From positions 620,001 to 684,000 of the forward strand of contig NZ_LT629784.1 of the NCBI RefSeq assembly GCF_900105595.1: a DNA stretch of 64,000 bases, written 5' to 3'. Both the position numbers and the translations under genes were made by a program. The stretch is from Stappia sp. ES.058. Its GTDB lineage: Bacteria; Pseudomonadota; Alphaproteobacteria; Rhizobiales; Stappiaceae. Each line of letters starts with the position of its first letter. Positions within the stretch are counted from its first letter, which is position 1. Below are positions 35,277 to 44,451 of the stretch, piece by piece. The notes beneath the pieces were generated by a model. That model was not told the DNA's origin, made no database searches, and was given only the letters and a program-made list of their open reading frames with translations.

Positions 35277-37523
35277 ATGACCGCGCATGAGCGGGACTGG
35301 GACGCCTTCATCACGCTGACGCCGGAGGGCCGTGCCCATATGGATCTCGCCGTGGAGGGCGTGACCTGCGCGGCCTGCATGGTGGAGATCGAGCGGGGGC
35401 TCGGCGCTCAGGAGGGCGTGGAGACGGCACGGCTCAATCTGACGAGCCATCGGCTCGCGGTCGACTGGACCCCGGAGCGCACCACCGCCGAACGCATCGT
35501 CGAAACGCTGTCGAAACTGGGGTATCGCGCCCATCCGTTCGATCCTGCACAGGTGCGCGAACGCGCCGACGCGGCGGGCCGCGAACTGTTGCGCGCGCTT
35601 GCGGTTGCCGGCTTCGCCATGATGAACATCATGCTGTTGTCGGTCTCCGTCTGGTCCGGCAATGCCACGGGAATCTCATCGGAAACGCGCGATTTCTTTC
35701 ACTGGCTCTCGGCGCTGATCGCCCTGCCGGCGGCCGTTTATGCCGGGCGGCCTTTCCTTCGCTCCGCGTTTTCTGCGCTCGCCGCGCGCCGGCTCAACAT
35801 GGATGTGCCGATTGTGATCGGCGTATCGCTGGCGCTGTTTCTTTCGGTCATGCAGACCTTGCAATCGGCGCATCACGCCTATTTCGAATCCGCTGTGATG
35901 CTGCTGTTCTTCCTGCTGATCGGCCGGTACCTCGATCACATGATGCGCCGCCGCACGCGCGCCTTCGCCGAAAACATCGCGGCCCTGAAGGCGGAAACCG
36001 CCGTCGTCCAGCGCGCTGACGGGAGCTTGCGCGAAGTGCCGCTGTCCAAGGTCGAGCCGGGCCAGCGCATCTATGTGCGCGCCGGCGAACGCGTTCCCCT
36101 CGACGGGCGTGTGGAGACGGGCGTGTCCGAGATCGACCAGAGCCTTGTGACTGGTGAAACGGCGCTGGCACAGGTCGGGCCGGGCGATGCGGTCTATGCC
36201 GGCACGCTCAATGCGTCCGCCAATCTCGCCGTTCAGGTCACCACCGCATCGGGCGCGACGCTTCTCGACGAGGTGACGCGCCTGCTGGAGGCGGCGGGTC
36301 AGGCAAAATCGCGGCATGTTCGTCTGGCCGACCGTGCCGCCGCCCTGTATTCGCCGCTGGTGCATCTGGCGGCGGCGCTGACCTTTCTCGGCTGGTGGGC
36401 GAGCGGGCAGGGCTGGCAGCCCGCGCTGGTCACAGCCATTTCCGTTCTCATCATCACCTGCCCCTGCGCTCTAGGGCTGGCCGTTCCCGCTGTCCAGGTC
36501 GTCACCTCGGGTCAGTTGTTTCGCGCCGGCGTGCTGCTGCATTCGGGCGACGCGGTGGAGCGGCTGGCGGAGGCCGATACCATCGTCTTCGACAAGACAG
36601 GCACGCTGACGCTGGCCGTCCCGGATCTGGTGGATGCCGGCTGCGTTGATGCGGAGGTGCGCGCCCTGGCCGGTCGTCTGGCGTTGACCAGCCGCCATCC
36701 GCTGTCGGCGGCGCTTGCAAGGGCGACCGGCGCGGGCGTGCCGCTTGAAACGGCGGCCGAGATTCCCGGCGAAGGCGTCGAGGCGGTCCACGAGAGCCGG
36801 ACACTCCGGCTCGGCAGTGCCGCATTCTGCGGCCTTTCCGCATCGGACGCTGCGCGGGCCGTCGCCGGTCACCCCGGGGCCTCGCTGCTGTTTTTTCGCG
36901 ATGGAGACGCGGCCCCGGTGCCCTTCCTCATCGCGCAACGCCTGCGCCCCGATGCGAAAGAGGCGGTCGGACGGCTCACGGCGGCGGGCTATCGGCTTGC
37001 GATCTTGTCCGGCGACCGCGTTGCGCCGGTCATGGCGATCGCCGAGACGCTGGGGATCGAGGACTGGCAGGCTGGCCTGACGCCGAAAGACAAGATCGCC
37101 CGGCTGGAGGCGCTGGCTGCGGAAGGGCGCAAGGTCTTGATGGTCGGCGACGGGCTGAATGACGCCCCGGCGCTTGCGGCCGCCCATGTGTCGCTGTCAC
37201 CGGTGACCGCCGTTCACGTGGCGCAGGCGGCGGCCGATGCCGTGTTCCTGGGCGACCGGCTGTCGCCGGTGTGCGATGCGCTGGCGCTTTCGCGGCGTGC
37301 ACGTCGCGCGATGATGCAGAACCTGTGGTTTTCGACGCTTTACAATATCGTTGCCGTGCCCTTCGCGGTGGCGGGTTTTGTCACGCCGCTGATTGCGGCG
37401 CTTGCCATGTCGCTGTCGTCACTGGCTGTCACGCTCAATTCGCTGCGCCTGCGGTTGGGTGCGGCGAGCGCGGCGGACGGGCGCACGCACCTTCAGGAAG
37501 GAGAGGACCGATGGACGTCCTGA
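35277..37523 (+). CDS. ccoI: Cu+-exporting P1B-type ATPase CcoI (FixI)
   Basis: A 748-residue heavy-metal ATPase. The N-terminal HMA domain has VEGVTCAACMVEIERGL. Eight transmembrane segments follow, with the ion-pathway motif CPCALGLAVPAV. The catalytic parts are VTGETALAQV, DKTGTLTLAVP (phospho-Asp), SSRHPLS-type HP motif and GDGLNDAPALAAA. FixI-type pumps deliver copper to the periplasm for CuB of the cbb3 oxidase. It begins 29 bases after ccoH and overlaps ccoS by 13 bases. Confidence 0.95.
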   Translation: MTAHERDWDAFITLTPEGRAHMDLAVEGVTCAACMVEIERGLGAQEGVETARLNLTSHRLAVDWTPERTTAERIVETLSKLGYRAHPFDPAQVRERADAAGRELLRALAVAGFAMMNIMLLSVSVWSGNATGISSETRDFFHWLSALIALPAAVYAGRPFLRSAFSALAARRLNMDVPIVIGVSLALFLSVMQTLQSAHHAYFESAVMLLFFLLIGRYLDHMMRRRTRAFAENIAALKAETAVVQRADGSLREVPLSKVEPGQRIYVRAGERVPLDGRVETGVSEIDQSLVTGETALAQVGPGDAVYAGTLNASANLAVQVTTASGATLLDEVTRLLEAAGQAKSRHVRLADRAAALYSPLVHLAAALTFLGWWASGQGWQPALVTAISVLIITCPCALGLAVPAVQVVTSGQLFRAGVLLHSGDAVERLAEADTIVFDKTGTLTLAVPDLVDAGCVDAEVRALAGRLALTSRHPLSAALARATGAGVPLETAAEIPGEGVEAVHESRTLRLGSAAFCGLSASDAARAVAGHPGASLLFFRDGDAAPVPFLIAQRLRPDAKEAVGRLTAAGYRLAILSGDRVAPVMAIAETLGIEDWQAGLTPKDKIARLEALAAEGRKVLMVGDGLNDAPALAAAHVSLSPVTAVHVAQAAADAVFLGDRLSPVCDALALSRRARRAMMQNLWFSTLYNIVAVPFAVAGFVTPLIAALAMSLSSLAVTLNSLRLRLGAASAADGRTHLQEGEDRWTS

Positions 37524-37732
37524 TCTATCTCATTCCCGTTGCGCTGTTGCTCGGGCTCTTTGGTCTGGCAGGCTTTCTGTGGTCGTTGAAGTCCGGACAA
37601 TACGATGACCTGGAGGGCGCAAAATACCGGATCCTGCAGGATGACGATGTGCCGGAGCGGGATCAGCCGCGCCACCCGTCTCGTCCGGGCGCGGGAGACG
37701 GCAACGGTGCGGACAAAGGGGGCCGGCCCTGA
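37511..37732 (+). CDS. ccoS: cbb3 oxidase maturation protein CcoS (FixS)
   Basis: A 73-residue protein with one membrane helix (LIYLIPVALLLGLFGLAGFLWSL), followed by KSGQYDDLEGAKYRILQDDD, the exact CcoS signature. The tail is Pro- and Gly-rich. It is needed for cofactor insertion into the oxidase. The start overlaps the end of ccoI and is preceded by GGAGAGGACC. Confidence 0.95.
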   Translation: MDVLIYLIPVALLLGLFGLAGFLWSLKSGQYDDLEGAKYRILQDDDVPERDQPRHPSRPGAGDGNGADKGGRP

Positions 37733-37813
37733 GATTTTTACCACTGAGCATGCCGTGGCTAACCGTTACTTCAGATTTCGCATGGCATAAGGAGGCGGAC
37801 TGGAGGTTTTTGC

Positions 37814-38314
37814 GTGTCGCTCGATCTTTCATCCCTGACGTTCCTGCTTGTGGAGGACAGTGCGTATATGCGCACGATCCTGCGCACCATGCTGCAAGGG
37901 TTCGGCGCGCGCCGCATCGTCGAGGCCGAGGATGGCGCCTCCGGGCTGGAGGCGATGGAGCGCGCGAATCCGGATATTCTGATCCTCGACTGGGTGATGC
38001 CCATTCTTGACGGCGCCGACATGGTCCGCATGATTCGCAATCCGCACAATCCCTTCGCCTATATTCCGATCATCATGGTCACGGGACACACCGAGCGCAG
38101 CCGCATCATCGAGGCGCGCCGGCTCGGCGTGCATGAACTTCTGTCCAAGCCGATCTCGGCCAAGGCGCTTTACCAGCGGGTCAATTCGGTGATCATGCAG
38201 CCGCGCGACTTTGTGAAGACGCCAAGCTACTTCGGGCCTGCGCCGCGTGAGATCCGCAATCGCCAGAAAATCTGGCAAAGCATGGAAAACGGGGAAGGCG
38301 GGCAGGCGGCCTGA
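37814..38314 (+). CDS. Single-domain response regulator downstream of ccoS
   Basis: A 166-residue CheY-like receiver with no DNA-binding domain. E14-D15, Asp59 in ILILDWVMPILDG and Lys in LLSKPISAKAL are present. The C-terminal ~35 residues (TPSYFGPAPREIRNRQKIW) form a non-receiver extension that could bind a partner. GTG at 37814 has a good TGGAGG site. It follows ccoS by 81 bases and is convergent with the NsrR-like gene. The kinase and output are unknown. Confidence 0.82.
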   Translation: MSLDLSSLTFLLVEDSAYMRTILRTMLQGFGARRIVEAEDGASGLEAMERANPDILILDWVMPILDGADMVRMIRNPHNPFAYIPIIMVTGHTERSRIIEARRLGVHELLSKPISAKALYQRVNSVIMQPRDFVKTPSYFGPAPREIRNRQKIWQSMENGEGGQAA

Positions 38315-38346
38315 GGCGCCTGTCCTGCGATCTATGGGTCCACACC

Positions 38347-38814
38347 TTAGCGCATCATTTCCGGCGTGTTTCGGGACCGACTGCCGTCGATTGCCGTAAG
38401 CAGTTCGTTCTTGTTGTCGACGAGATCCGCCAGGGTTACCCGTGAAAGCGCGGCAAAGAAGGCCTCCAGTGCGCCGTCCAGCGCGCTGCGCAACTGGCAT
38501 GCCGTATAGAATGTACAGCGCGCCGCACAGTTCTTCTCGTGGCATTCCGTAAGGAAAAAGTCAGGCTCGATGAGTTTGACAATGGAAGAAATCCGAATAT
38601 CCCCGGGATCCCGATCCAGGGCGACTCCGCCACTGCGTCCGACGGTCGATTTAATATATCCGGTTTTGCGAAGTTTCTGCACAGCGGCGACGACCTGCGA
38701 CCGATGACTTGCGGTTTTCTCGACGATTTCATCGATCGGCACAATGCGATCATCATGAATTGCCAAGTACATCAGCGTTCGAACCGCTATGTCGGTTCGG
38801 TTCGTAAGGCGCAT
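38347..38814 (-). CDS. NsrR-like Rrf2-family nitric-oxide-responsive repressor
   Basis: A 155-residue Rrf2 protein. MRLTNRTDIAVRTLMYLA is the typical start. A winged helix-turn-helix (IVEKTASHRSQVVAAVQKLRKTGYI) and the GRSGGVAL wing follow. The cysteine cluster is C91-x4-C96-x3-C100-x5-C106, in the position where NsrR binds its NO-sensitive iron-sulfur cluster. I call it NsrR-like because of the CTFYTACQLRSAL tail and the divergent heme-globin gene; IscR- or RirA-like roles are less likely. It reads away from the protoglobin gene across an AT-rich spacer with a palindrome. Confidence 0.78.
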   Translation of the reverse strand: MRLTNRTDIAVRTLMYLAIHDDRIVPIDEIVEKTASHRSQVVAAVQKLRKTGYIKSTVGRSGGVALDRDPGDIRISSIVKLIEPDFFLTECHEKNCAARCTFYTACQLRSALDGALEAFFAALSRVTLADLVDNKNELLTAIDGSRSRNTPEMMR

Positions 38815-38936
38815 CTCTGTTCCCTTTTTCGTATTTTTGAGATTTTTTATAACGTAAGTTAATACAAGAGAAAAATCAATTTCGACAGAAAACTATATAT
38901 ATAAGAAATACTTTTTTCATTTGCGTAAATTCAATT

Positions 38937-38955
38937 AAGTATTCTAAAAATACTT
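38937..38955. promoter_or_regulatory. Palindromic operator candidate between nsrR-like and protoglobin genes
   Basis: AAGTATTCTAAAAATACTT contains perfect arms AAGTATT (38937-38943) and AATACTT (38949-38955) with a 5-base centre. The half-site AAATACTT occurs again at 38906-38913. NsrR operators are AT-rich inverted repeats of AAG..ATTT type, so this is a good candidate site. It is 71 bases before the protoglobin ATG and 123 bases before the repressor gene, in the divergent spacer 38815-39026, which is far more AT-rich than its surroundings. Confidence 0.6.
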
Positions 38956-39026
38956 GAACAAGAGAGCATTGTCATTTATGGCGGTTATTAGATGTGGAAA
39001 AGTGAAATTAGCATCAGGCGCACAGC

Positions 39027-39506
39027 ATGCAGATCGAAAACTGGACGGAAATCCATGATCTCGCGGACTTCATTGAACTGTCGGGTGCGGATGTGGAGAA
39101 CATCAAGGAAGCATGGAGCATTCTGTCGCCGAAAATTGCTTCAATCCTGAATGATTTCTATGACAACAGGATCATGTCCGATGAAAAGTGGCGGCTCAAG
39201 GACATCTGCGTCGAGACCCTGAAGCGAAAACAGGAGGCGTATTGGTCCGTTCTGTTTTCGGGCGTTCTGGACGATGTCTACCGCTCTCATGCACGCTCGA
39301 TTGCGGTCAAGCATCATCAGCACGGCGTGACGATGACCGACTACATCGCGTCTTATGGGTGGTTCCTGAATGCCTTCGAGCGGGTGTTGCAATGCTCGCC
39401 GATATCACCGAAAGAGCGGTCTGCGATGATGGCCTCCGTCCGCCGCATGGTGTTTCTCGACATGACGATTGCCGCCTCGACCTATTATATCGTCTACATC
39501 GATTGA
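39027..39506 (+). CDS. Stand-alone protoglobin (globin-coupled-sensor globin domain)
   Basis: A 159-residue globin of the protoglobin/globin-coupled sensor family without any output domain. The helix containing SIAVKHHQHGVTMTDYIASY aligns with the F-helix of sensor globins (pattern IAxxHxxxG...YI), making His96 the likely proximal heme ligand; His97 and His99 are adjacent. Trp30 and the C-terminal YYIVYID complete the fold. Family members bind O2, NO or CO. Its divergent NsrR-like neighbour suggests it is induced by nitric oxide and works in detoxification or sensing. Confidence 0.8.
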   Translation: MQIENWTEIHDLADFIELSGADVENIKEAWSILSPKIASILNDFYDNRIMSDEKWRLKDICVETLKRKQEAYWSVLFSGVLDDVYRSHARSIAVKHHQHGVTMTDYIASYGWFLNAFERVLQCSPISPKERSAMMASVRRMVFLDMTIAASTYYIVYID

Positions 39507-39606
39507 GGTCGGTGCCGTCACCGTTTTGGCGCTCCGAAACCTGTTGCCGTCCCCTGGCGGGCACCTCGGACGGTCGGCTCTCGGCGCCGGCCGTCGTGCA
39601 ATGAGC

Positions 39607-39852
39607 TCACGTCTTCGAAGACGGCGGGCGAGGAGCGGCCTTGCGTTTGCGCAGATTGGCGCGCAGGGCCGCTGCAAGCCGCTCCTCGCGCGTTTCTTGC
39701 GGTGGGGATCGTGTGGGGGCCGACGTTGGTGCCTTTGCCGCTTGCGCCGCCCTGGAGGGCGATGGGTCCGGAGCGCCGGTCGGCCCGTCTTCGGTCCCTG
39801 TGTCGCGACGCTTGTTGTCGCGGTCGTCGGTGCTTTCGTCGGCTGTGGTCAT
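39607..39852 (-). CDS. Small charged protein, conserved-hypothetical type
   Basis: An 81-residue, Pro- and Thr-rich polar protein with a basic helical end REERLAAALRANLRKRKAAPR. This AALR-NL-RRK type of C-terminus is frequent in short alphaproteobacterial hypothetical proteins, so I consider it a genuine small gene. No membrane segment or known domain is visible. It is convergent with the protoglobin gene. Start at 39852 is an ATG. Confidence 0.5.
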   Translation of the reverse strand: MTTADESTDDRDNKRRDTGTEDGPTGAPDPSPSRAAQAAKAPTSAPTRSPPQETREERLAAALRANLRKRKAAPRPPSSKT

Positions 39853-40286
39853 GGTGCTTGAACGTCCCGTTTCGCCGGTCTGGTTGACGGTCTGGCCCTA
39901 CGTCCGGCGGCCGAATGGCTTGCCGGCCTGCCACCCTGCGCCCTGCAGGCGTACGTCCTGGTGTCGGGACAGTGCCTCGGTGCCTCGCGCACAGGTGACA
40001 GTGACAGCATGTGCCGGAATCCGCCCGATGGTGCAAGCGTTCGGACACGGGTGCTGCCGGCGGTGGTCGCGTCCGGCTGGCTCGCGCAGAAAGCCGCAAG
40101 CGTGCGGTGTTTTTCGGTCGTCCGTCATGGTGCGGATCGGCAGCAAGGATCGGGGGTGACCTCGCGGACGACGTCGCGCGCCGGTGTCGTCGATGCACAG
40201 CGATCGATTGGCGGTGGATATTGCAGATCGATTGCGCCAGCTTCCCCTTGACCGGCTGGAAATTTGCACTTACACCCGCCTCCATC
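39853..40286. other. Intergenic stretch with no recognisable gene
   Basis: About 430 bases before the tRNA. Several overlapping open frames exist in all phases, as expected for high-GC sequence, but their translations are Arg/Pro/Ser-rich and match no family I know. The last part should contain the promoter of the tRNA gene. I saw no repeats or hairpins that stand out. Confidence 0.5.
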
Positions 40287-40361
<75 letters not shown>

Positions 40362-40787
40362 GTTCTCCCCTGAAAAGCAACAGATAGTTTTGCCTGGCTC
40401 GTCAGAGAAATTGCCTCTGCCTGAGTGAGCGGTTTTGTAGCGCGCAAAAACAAATTGCACCCGATTACAGGGGCGAGGACCCGGGTCAAACGGTCTTCCA
40501 ACCGCATCCAACCGATGTTCCTTCTGTCCGAAAAACACGCGTCGCACGTGGCCGGTGAGGGTGTCCCGGCTGATGACGATTGACGGAGCCTGTCGTCCGC
40601 TGCGATCGTCTTGGTTTTTCCGTTCACTGGTTCAGCGTCTGAGGCGCACAGTCGACCCTGGGCATATCGGCATGATCGCCGAGCAGCGGCTTTCAACCTG
40701 CCCTGGGGTTTTCAAAACAAAGCGCAAGCCGCTCTCACGGACTTCGAGAGCGCCGCCTGTTCGGCTTTGGCGTTGTGTGGGCGATGC
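40362..40787. other. Intergenic stretch downstream of tRNA-Thr, nothing recognised
   Basis: About 425 bases between the tRNA and the convergent end of the hydratase gene. I see no protein family in any frame, no integrase remnant, and no clear T-tailed terminator. A stretch shortly after the tRNA is less GC-rich. It could hold decayed sequence. Confidence 0.45.
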
Positions 40788-41585
40788 TTACCCTTGGTCC
40801 GACTGACGCCATGACGGTGTGGTTTTCGCGAAAAAAGCAGAAATGCCTTCCCGGGTTTCCTCGGTTTCCCAGCAATCCGCGAGCATGTTGGCGGAATACT
40901 CCGCATCGTTCACAGGGTCACTTCCGGCCAGTGTGCGGCACAGGGTCTTGGCCCGTGCGACCGCACCGGGCGCGCACTTCAGGATCGCCAGGATTTCGTT
41001 TTCGACGGCGGCATCGAGATCCCCGGCCTTGCATGAACGGGCAACAAGGCCCGCGCGCATCAAGAAGGCCGCATCAAATGGCCTGGCCGTGAAAAACACC
41101 TGCCGCGCAAAGGCTTCGCCCATGCGCCTGACGACAAACGGACCAATGGTTGCGGGTATCAGACCCAGCCGGGTTTCGGTCAAGGCAAAGCGCGTGGTCT
41201 CCTCGGCCACCACCACATCGCAGATCGCAAGCAAGCCCAATCCACCGCCGTAAGCCGCGCCGTGAACGCGACCGACAACAGGCTTCGGCAGGACATTCCA
41301 AAGACCCAGCATTGCGGCCAGGGCTCCGGCTTCCTGTATTTTGCCGGCGCGGTCTTTTTCCGCCTGTTCGCGCATCCATCCCAAATCGCCGCCCGCGCAA
41401 AAACTCGGCCCGTCCGCCCGCAAGACAACCGCGCGAACCGCTTGGTCGGCTGCAAGCGCATTGGCTGCATCGCTCAGCTCGGAAATCATCTGCGCGTTCA
41501 TGGCATTGTGTTTTTCGGGGCGGTTCAGGACAACGTCGGTGACACCACGCGCGTCCTTGGTCAGGCGGATCGTGTCGAAGTTCAT
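40788..41585 (-). CDS. liuC: Methylglutaconyl-CoA hydratase (enoyl-CoA hydratase family)
   Basis: A 265-residue crotonase-fold enzyme. It has VVLNRPEKHNAMNAQM, the oxyanion loop ADGPSFCAGGDLGWMREQ and the second oxyanion stretch VHGAAYGGGLGLLAICDVV. Glu and Gly of the active site follow in FALTETRLGLIPATIGPFV. In the leucine pathway it hydrates 3-methylglutaconyl-CoA to HMG-CoA. The order liuB-liuD-liuE-liuC on the minus strand, with ATGA overlap to liuE, supports this over a general enoyl-CoA hydratase. Confidence 0.87.
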   Translation of the reverse strand: MNFDTIRLTKDARGVTDVVLNRPEKHNAMNAQMISELSDAANALAADQAVRAVVLRADGPSFCAGGDLGWMREQAEKDRAGKIQEAGALAAMLGLWNVLPKPVVGRVHGAAYGGGLGLLAICDVVVAEETTRFALTETRLGLIPATIGPFVVRRMGEAFARQVFFTARPFDAAFLMRAGLVARSCKAGDLDAAVENEILAILKCAPGAVARAKTLCRTLAGSDPVNDAEYSANMLADCWETEETREGISAFFAKTTPSWRQSDQG

Positions 41586-42457
41586 GTCGTTGCCTTTTCA
41601 TTTTTGTGCGCCGCCAGGGAGGCCACCATCGCTTCGGCCTGCGCCAGCAGATTGCGGTCGATCCCGGTTTGAAAGCCGCGCTCTTCCAGGAAAGCGACAA
41701 GGGACGTGGTTGAAAGATTGCCCTTGGCGCCCGGCGCATAGGGACATCCGCCCAGTCCCCCGACCGCGCTGTCGAACGAGCGCAGACCCATCTCCAGTGC
41801 AACGGCAACGTTTCGAAGCGCCTGTCCGCCGGTATCGTGAAAATGCCCCGCAAGCCGCTCGGGCGGGACGACGTCAGTGACAGCGTCAAGCATGGTACGG
41901 GTGGCCTCTGGCGCCGCGCGGCCGATCGTGTCGGCAAGGGAGATTTCGTAACAGCCCATTTCGTCCAGGGCGATGGCCACATCGCGGACGGCGACCGGGT
42001 CCACCGTGCCGGTATACGGGCATTCCACCGCGCAGGACACATAGCCCCGCACCGGCAGTCCGGCCGTTCGCGCGGCCTGCATCAAGGGCGCAAAACGTGT
42101 CAGGCTTTCGCCAACCGAGCAGTTGATGTTCTTCTGGCTGAAGGCCTCGGACGCCGAAGCAAAAACAGCGACTTCGTCCGCCCCGGCCGCCAGCGCCCGC
42201 TCAAACCCCTTCAGGTTCGGGGTCAGCACAGCATATCGCACGTCGGCGGCGCGGGCGATGCCGGCCATGACATCACCCGCGTCGGCCAGTTGCGGCACCC
42301 ATTTGGGAGAGACAAAGCTGGTGGCTTCGATCCGGTCAAAGCCTGCGGCGGACAGGAGGTCGATCAGGGCGATCTTGTCCTGCGTCGGAATCAGCGCCTT
42401 TTCGTTCTGCAACCCGTCGCGCGGGCCGACCTCGAAGATCCGGACTTTTTCGGTCAT
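41582..42457 (-). CDS. liuE: Hydroxymethylglutaryl-CoA lyase
   Basis: A 291-residue TIM-barrel lyase that splits HMG-CoA into acetoacetate and acetyl-CoA. EVGPRDGLQNEK opens the barrel with the catalytic Arg-Asp pair. SFVSPKWVPQLADA, the metal-binding GHFHDTGGQAL and the loop GLGGCPYAPGAKGN (catalytic Cys) follow in family order. The start at 42457 overlaps the carboxylase alpha-subunit stop by ATGA. It takes the product of the hydratase encoded next. Confidence 0.95.
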   Translation of the reverse strand: MTEKVRIFEVGPRDGLQNEKALIPTQDKIALIDLLSAAGFDRIEATSFVSPKWVPQLADAGDVMAGIARAADVRYAVLTPNLKGFERALAAGADEVAVFASASEAFSQKNINCSVGESLTRFAPLMQAARTAGLPVRGYVSCAVECPYTGTVDPVAVRDVAIALDEMGCYEISLADTIGRAAPEATRTMLDAVTDVVPPERLAGHFHDTGGQALRNVAVALEMGLRSFDSAVGGLGGCPYAPGAKGNLSTTSLVAFLEERGFQTGIDRNLLAQAEAMVASLAAHKNEKATT

Positions 42458-44451
42458 GAGGTCGCTTCCGTTTCGAGATTGACCAGTATTGCTCCACCTT
42501 CGACGGCATCGCCCGCGGCGCACAGCACCTCGGCCACGGTTCCGGCCCGCGGGGCGAGAAAAGCTGTTTCCATCTTCATGGCTTCCATCATGCCCAACCG
42601 CGCCCCTTCGCTGACATGATCGCCAACGGCGACGTCGAGCGTGATGATCATGCCCGTCATGGGCGCCATCACGCTGTCGCTGGCATCGATCAACGCGGCG
42701 CTGCCAGCGCGGGGATCCGGCAGGAAGAGATCGCGCACGGCCTCTTCCGTCAGGACAGAAATCAAGAGCCCGGCGCTCTGCTCGGCGAGACGCACCGTCG
42801 CTTCGATTAGCGCATTCGTTTGGCCCGTACGGGCGGTCATTCGGGAGCCGTCAATCGACAGGTCCTTCAGGACAAAAACCTCTTCCTCGTCGCGAAGAAG
42901 GCTGACGGACCCATCCAGGTTCAGCACAAGCCGACAGGAAAGCGGTGTTCCGTCTTGCACGAAGGTCAACCGGTGCTCGGCCTGGCCCCAAAGCCGCCAT
43001 CCCAGATGCCGGGATTTCGGGTCGATCTTGAGCGCCGCAAGGGCTGCGAAGGCTACATGCGCGCTGCTTGGTGCCGTTTCGACAATCAGATCGTCGAGGT
43101 CGCGCGCGATCAGCCCGGTGTCGAAATCTCCGGCCGCAAATCCAGGGTGGTCGGTCAGCGCGGCCAGAAACTCGGCATTGGTCGCCGTGCCCACCACATG
43201 GGTTTTGCGCAAAGCCTGCAGCAGCGCATGGCGGGCGCTGTCGCGATCCGGACCATGGCTGATCACCTTGGCGATCATCGGGTCGTAATACGGGCTGATG
43301 GTGTCCCCGCTGCGCACGCCTGTATCGTTGCGCGCCGCGTCGCTGAACGACAGGTGCTCGAGAATGCCTGTGGCGGGCAAAAACCCCTTGGCGGGATCTT
43401 CCGCGTAGAGCCGGGCTTCAAAGGCGTGCCCGGAAATCGCGAGTTGTTCCTGGGCTAGCGGAAGCGGCGCGCCTGCTGCGACGCGCAACTGCCATTCGAC
43501 CAGATCGACGCCGGTGATTGCCTCGGTTACGGGATGCTCGACCTGAAGGCGCGTGTTCATTTCCATGAACCAGAAGCCGTCCGCGCGAAGCGGGCCGGAT
43601 CCGTCCGCGATGAACTCGATTGTGCCCGCGCCACTGTAGCCGATCGCTTTGGCGGCCGTCACTGCCGCATGGGTCATGGCGTCGCGCACGGCGTCTGTCA
43701 TGCCGGGGGCGGGCGCCTCCTCGATGACTTTCTGGTGGCGACGCTGCAGCGAACAGTCGCGCTCGAACAGATGCACCGCGCCACCGTGGTTGTCGCCGAA
43801 GACCTGCACTTCGATGTGACGCGGCGATGTGATGAACTTTTCAATCAGCACATGGGGATCACCGAAGGACGCCTGTCCCTCGCGCTGCGCCGAGGCCAGC
43901 GCCTCGGCGAAATCCGCTGCATTATCGACCTTGCGCATCCCCTTGCCACCGCCACCGGCGCGGGCCTTGATCAGCACGGGATAGCCGATTTTCACTGCTT
44001 CGCGCGCCAGAAACTCCGCGTCCTGATTGGCGCCCTGATATCCTGGAACCACCGGCACCCCGGCCTTGGCCATCAAATCCTTGGCCGCGTCCTTCAGGCC
44101 CATCGCGCGGATCGCAGCAGCCGAAGGGCCTACAAAGGTCAGCCCCGCTGCCTCCACCGCATCGACAAAGGCGGGGTTTTCCGACAGGAAGCCATAGCCT
44201 GGATGGATGGCCTGCGATCCGGTCGCGATCGCCGCATCGACGATGCGATCCGCGCGCAGATAGCTTTCCAAAGCCGGCGAGGGGCCGATATGCACCGCCT
44301 CATCGGCCATGGTCACATGCAGCGCTCCGGCATCGGCATCGGAGTACACAGCAACAGTCGCTATTCCCATGCGGCGGGCGGTGCGGATGACCCGGCAGGC
44401 GATTTCGCCACGATTGGCGATCAGTATCTTGGCGAAGGTCTTGGTCATCAT
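42454..44451 (-). CDS. liuD: 3-methylcrotonyl-CoA carboxylase biotin-containing alpha subunit
   Basis: A 665-residue protein. The biotin carboxylase (IANRGEIACRVIRTARRMGI, ATP-grasp KARAGGGGKGMRKV, RDCSLQRRHQKVIEEAPAP, EMNTRLQVEHPVTE) occupies residues 1-450. A linker follows, and then the biotinyl domain with Lys626 in EAMKMETAF. It loads CO2 on biotin for transfer by the beta subunit to 3-methylcrotonyl-CoA. The beta-subunit stop and this start share TGATG, so GTG 44454, ATG 44451 and ATG 44448 are near-equivalent starts. Confidence 0.94.
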   Translation of the reverse strand: MMTKTFAKILIANRGEIACRVIRTARRMGIATVAVYSDADAGALHVTMADEAVHIGPSPALESYLRADRIVDAAIATGSQAIHPGYGFLSENPAFVDAVEAAGLTFVGPSAAAIRAMGLKDAAKDLMAKAGVPVVPGYQGANQDAEFLAREAVKIGYPVLIKARAGGGGKGMRKVDNAADFAEALASAQREGQASFGDPHVLIEKFITSPRHIEVQVFGDNHGGAVHLFERDCSLQRRHQKVIEEAPAPGMTDAVRDAMTHAAVTAAKAIGYSGAGTIEFIADGSGPLRADGFWFMEMNTRLQVEHPVTEAITGVDLVEWQLRVAAGAPLPLAQEQLAISGHAFEARLYAEDPAKGFLPATGILEHLSFSDAARNDTGVRSGDTISPYYDPMIAKVISHGPDRDSARHALLQALRKTHVVGTATNAEFLAALTDHPGFAAGDFDTGLIARDLDDLIVETAPSSAHVAFAALAALKIDPKSRHLGWRLWGQAEHRLTFVQDGTPLSCRLVLNLDGSVSLLRDEEEVFVLKDLSIDGSRMTARTGQTNALIEATVRLAEQSAGLLISVLTEEAVRDLFLPDPRAGSAALIDASDSVMAPMTGMIITLDVAVGDHVSEGARLGMMEAMKMETAFLAPRAGTVAEVLCAAGDAVEGGAILVNLETEATS

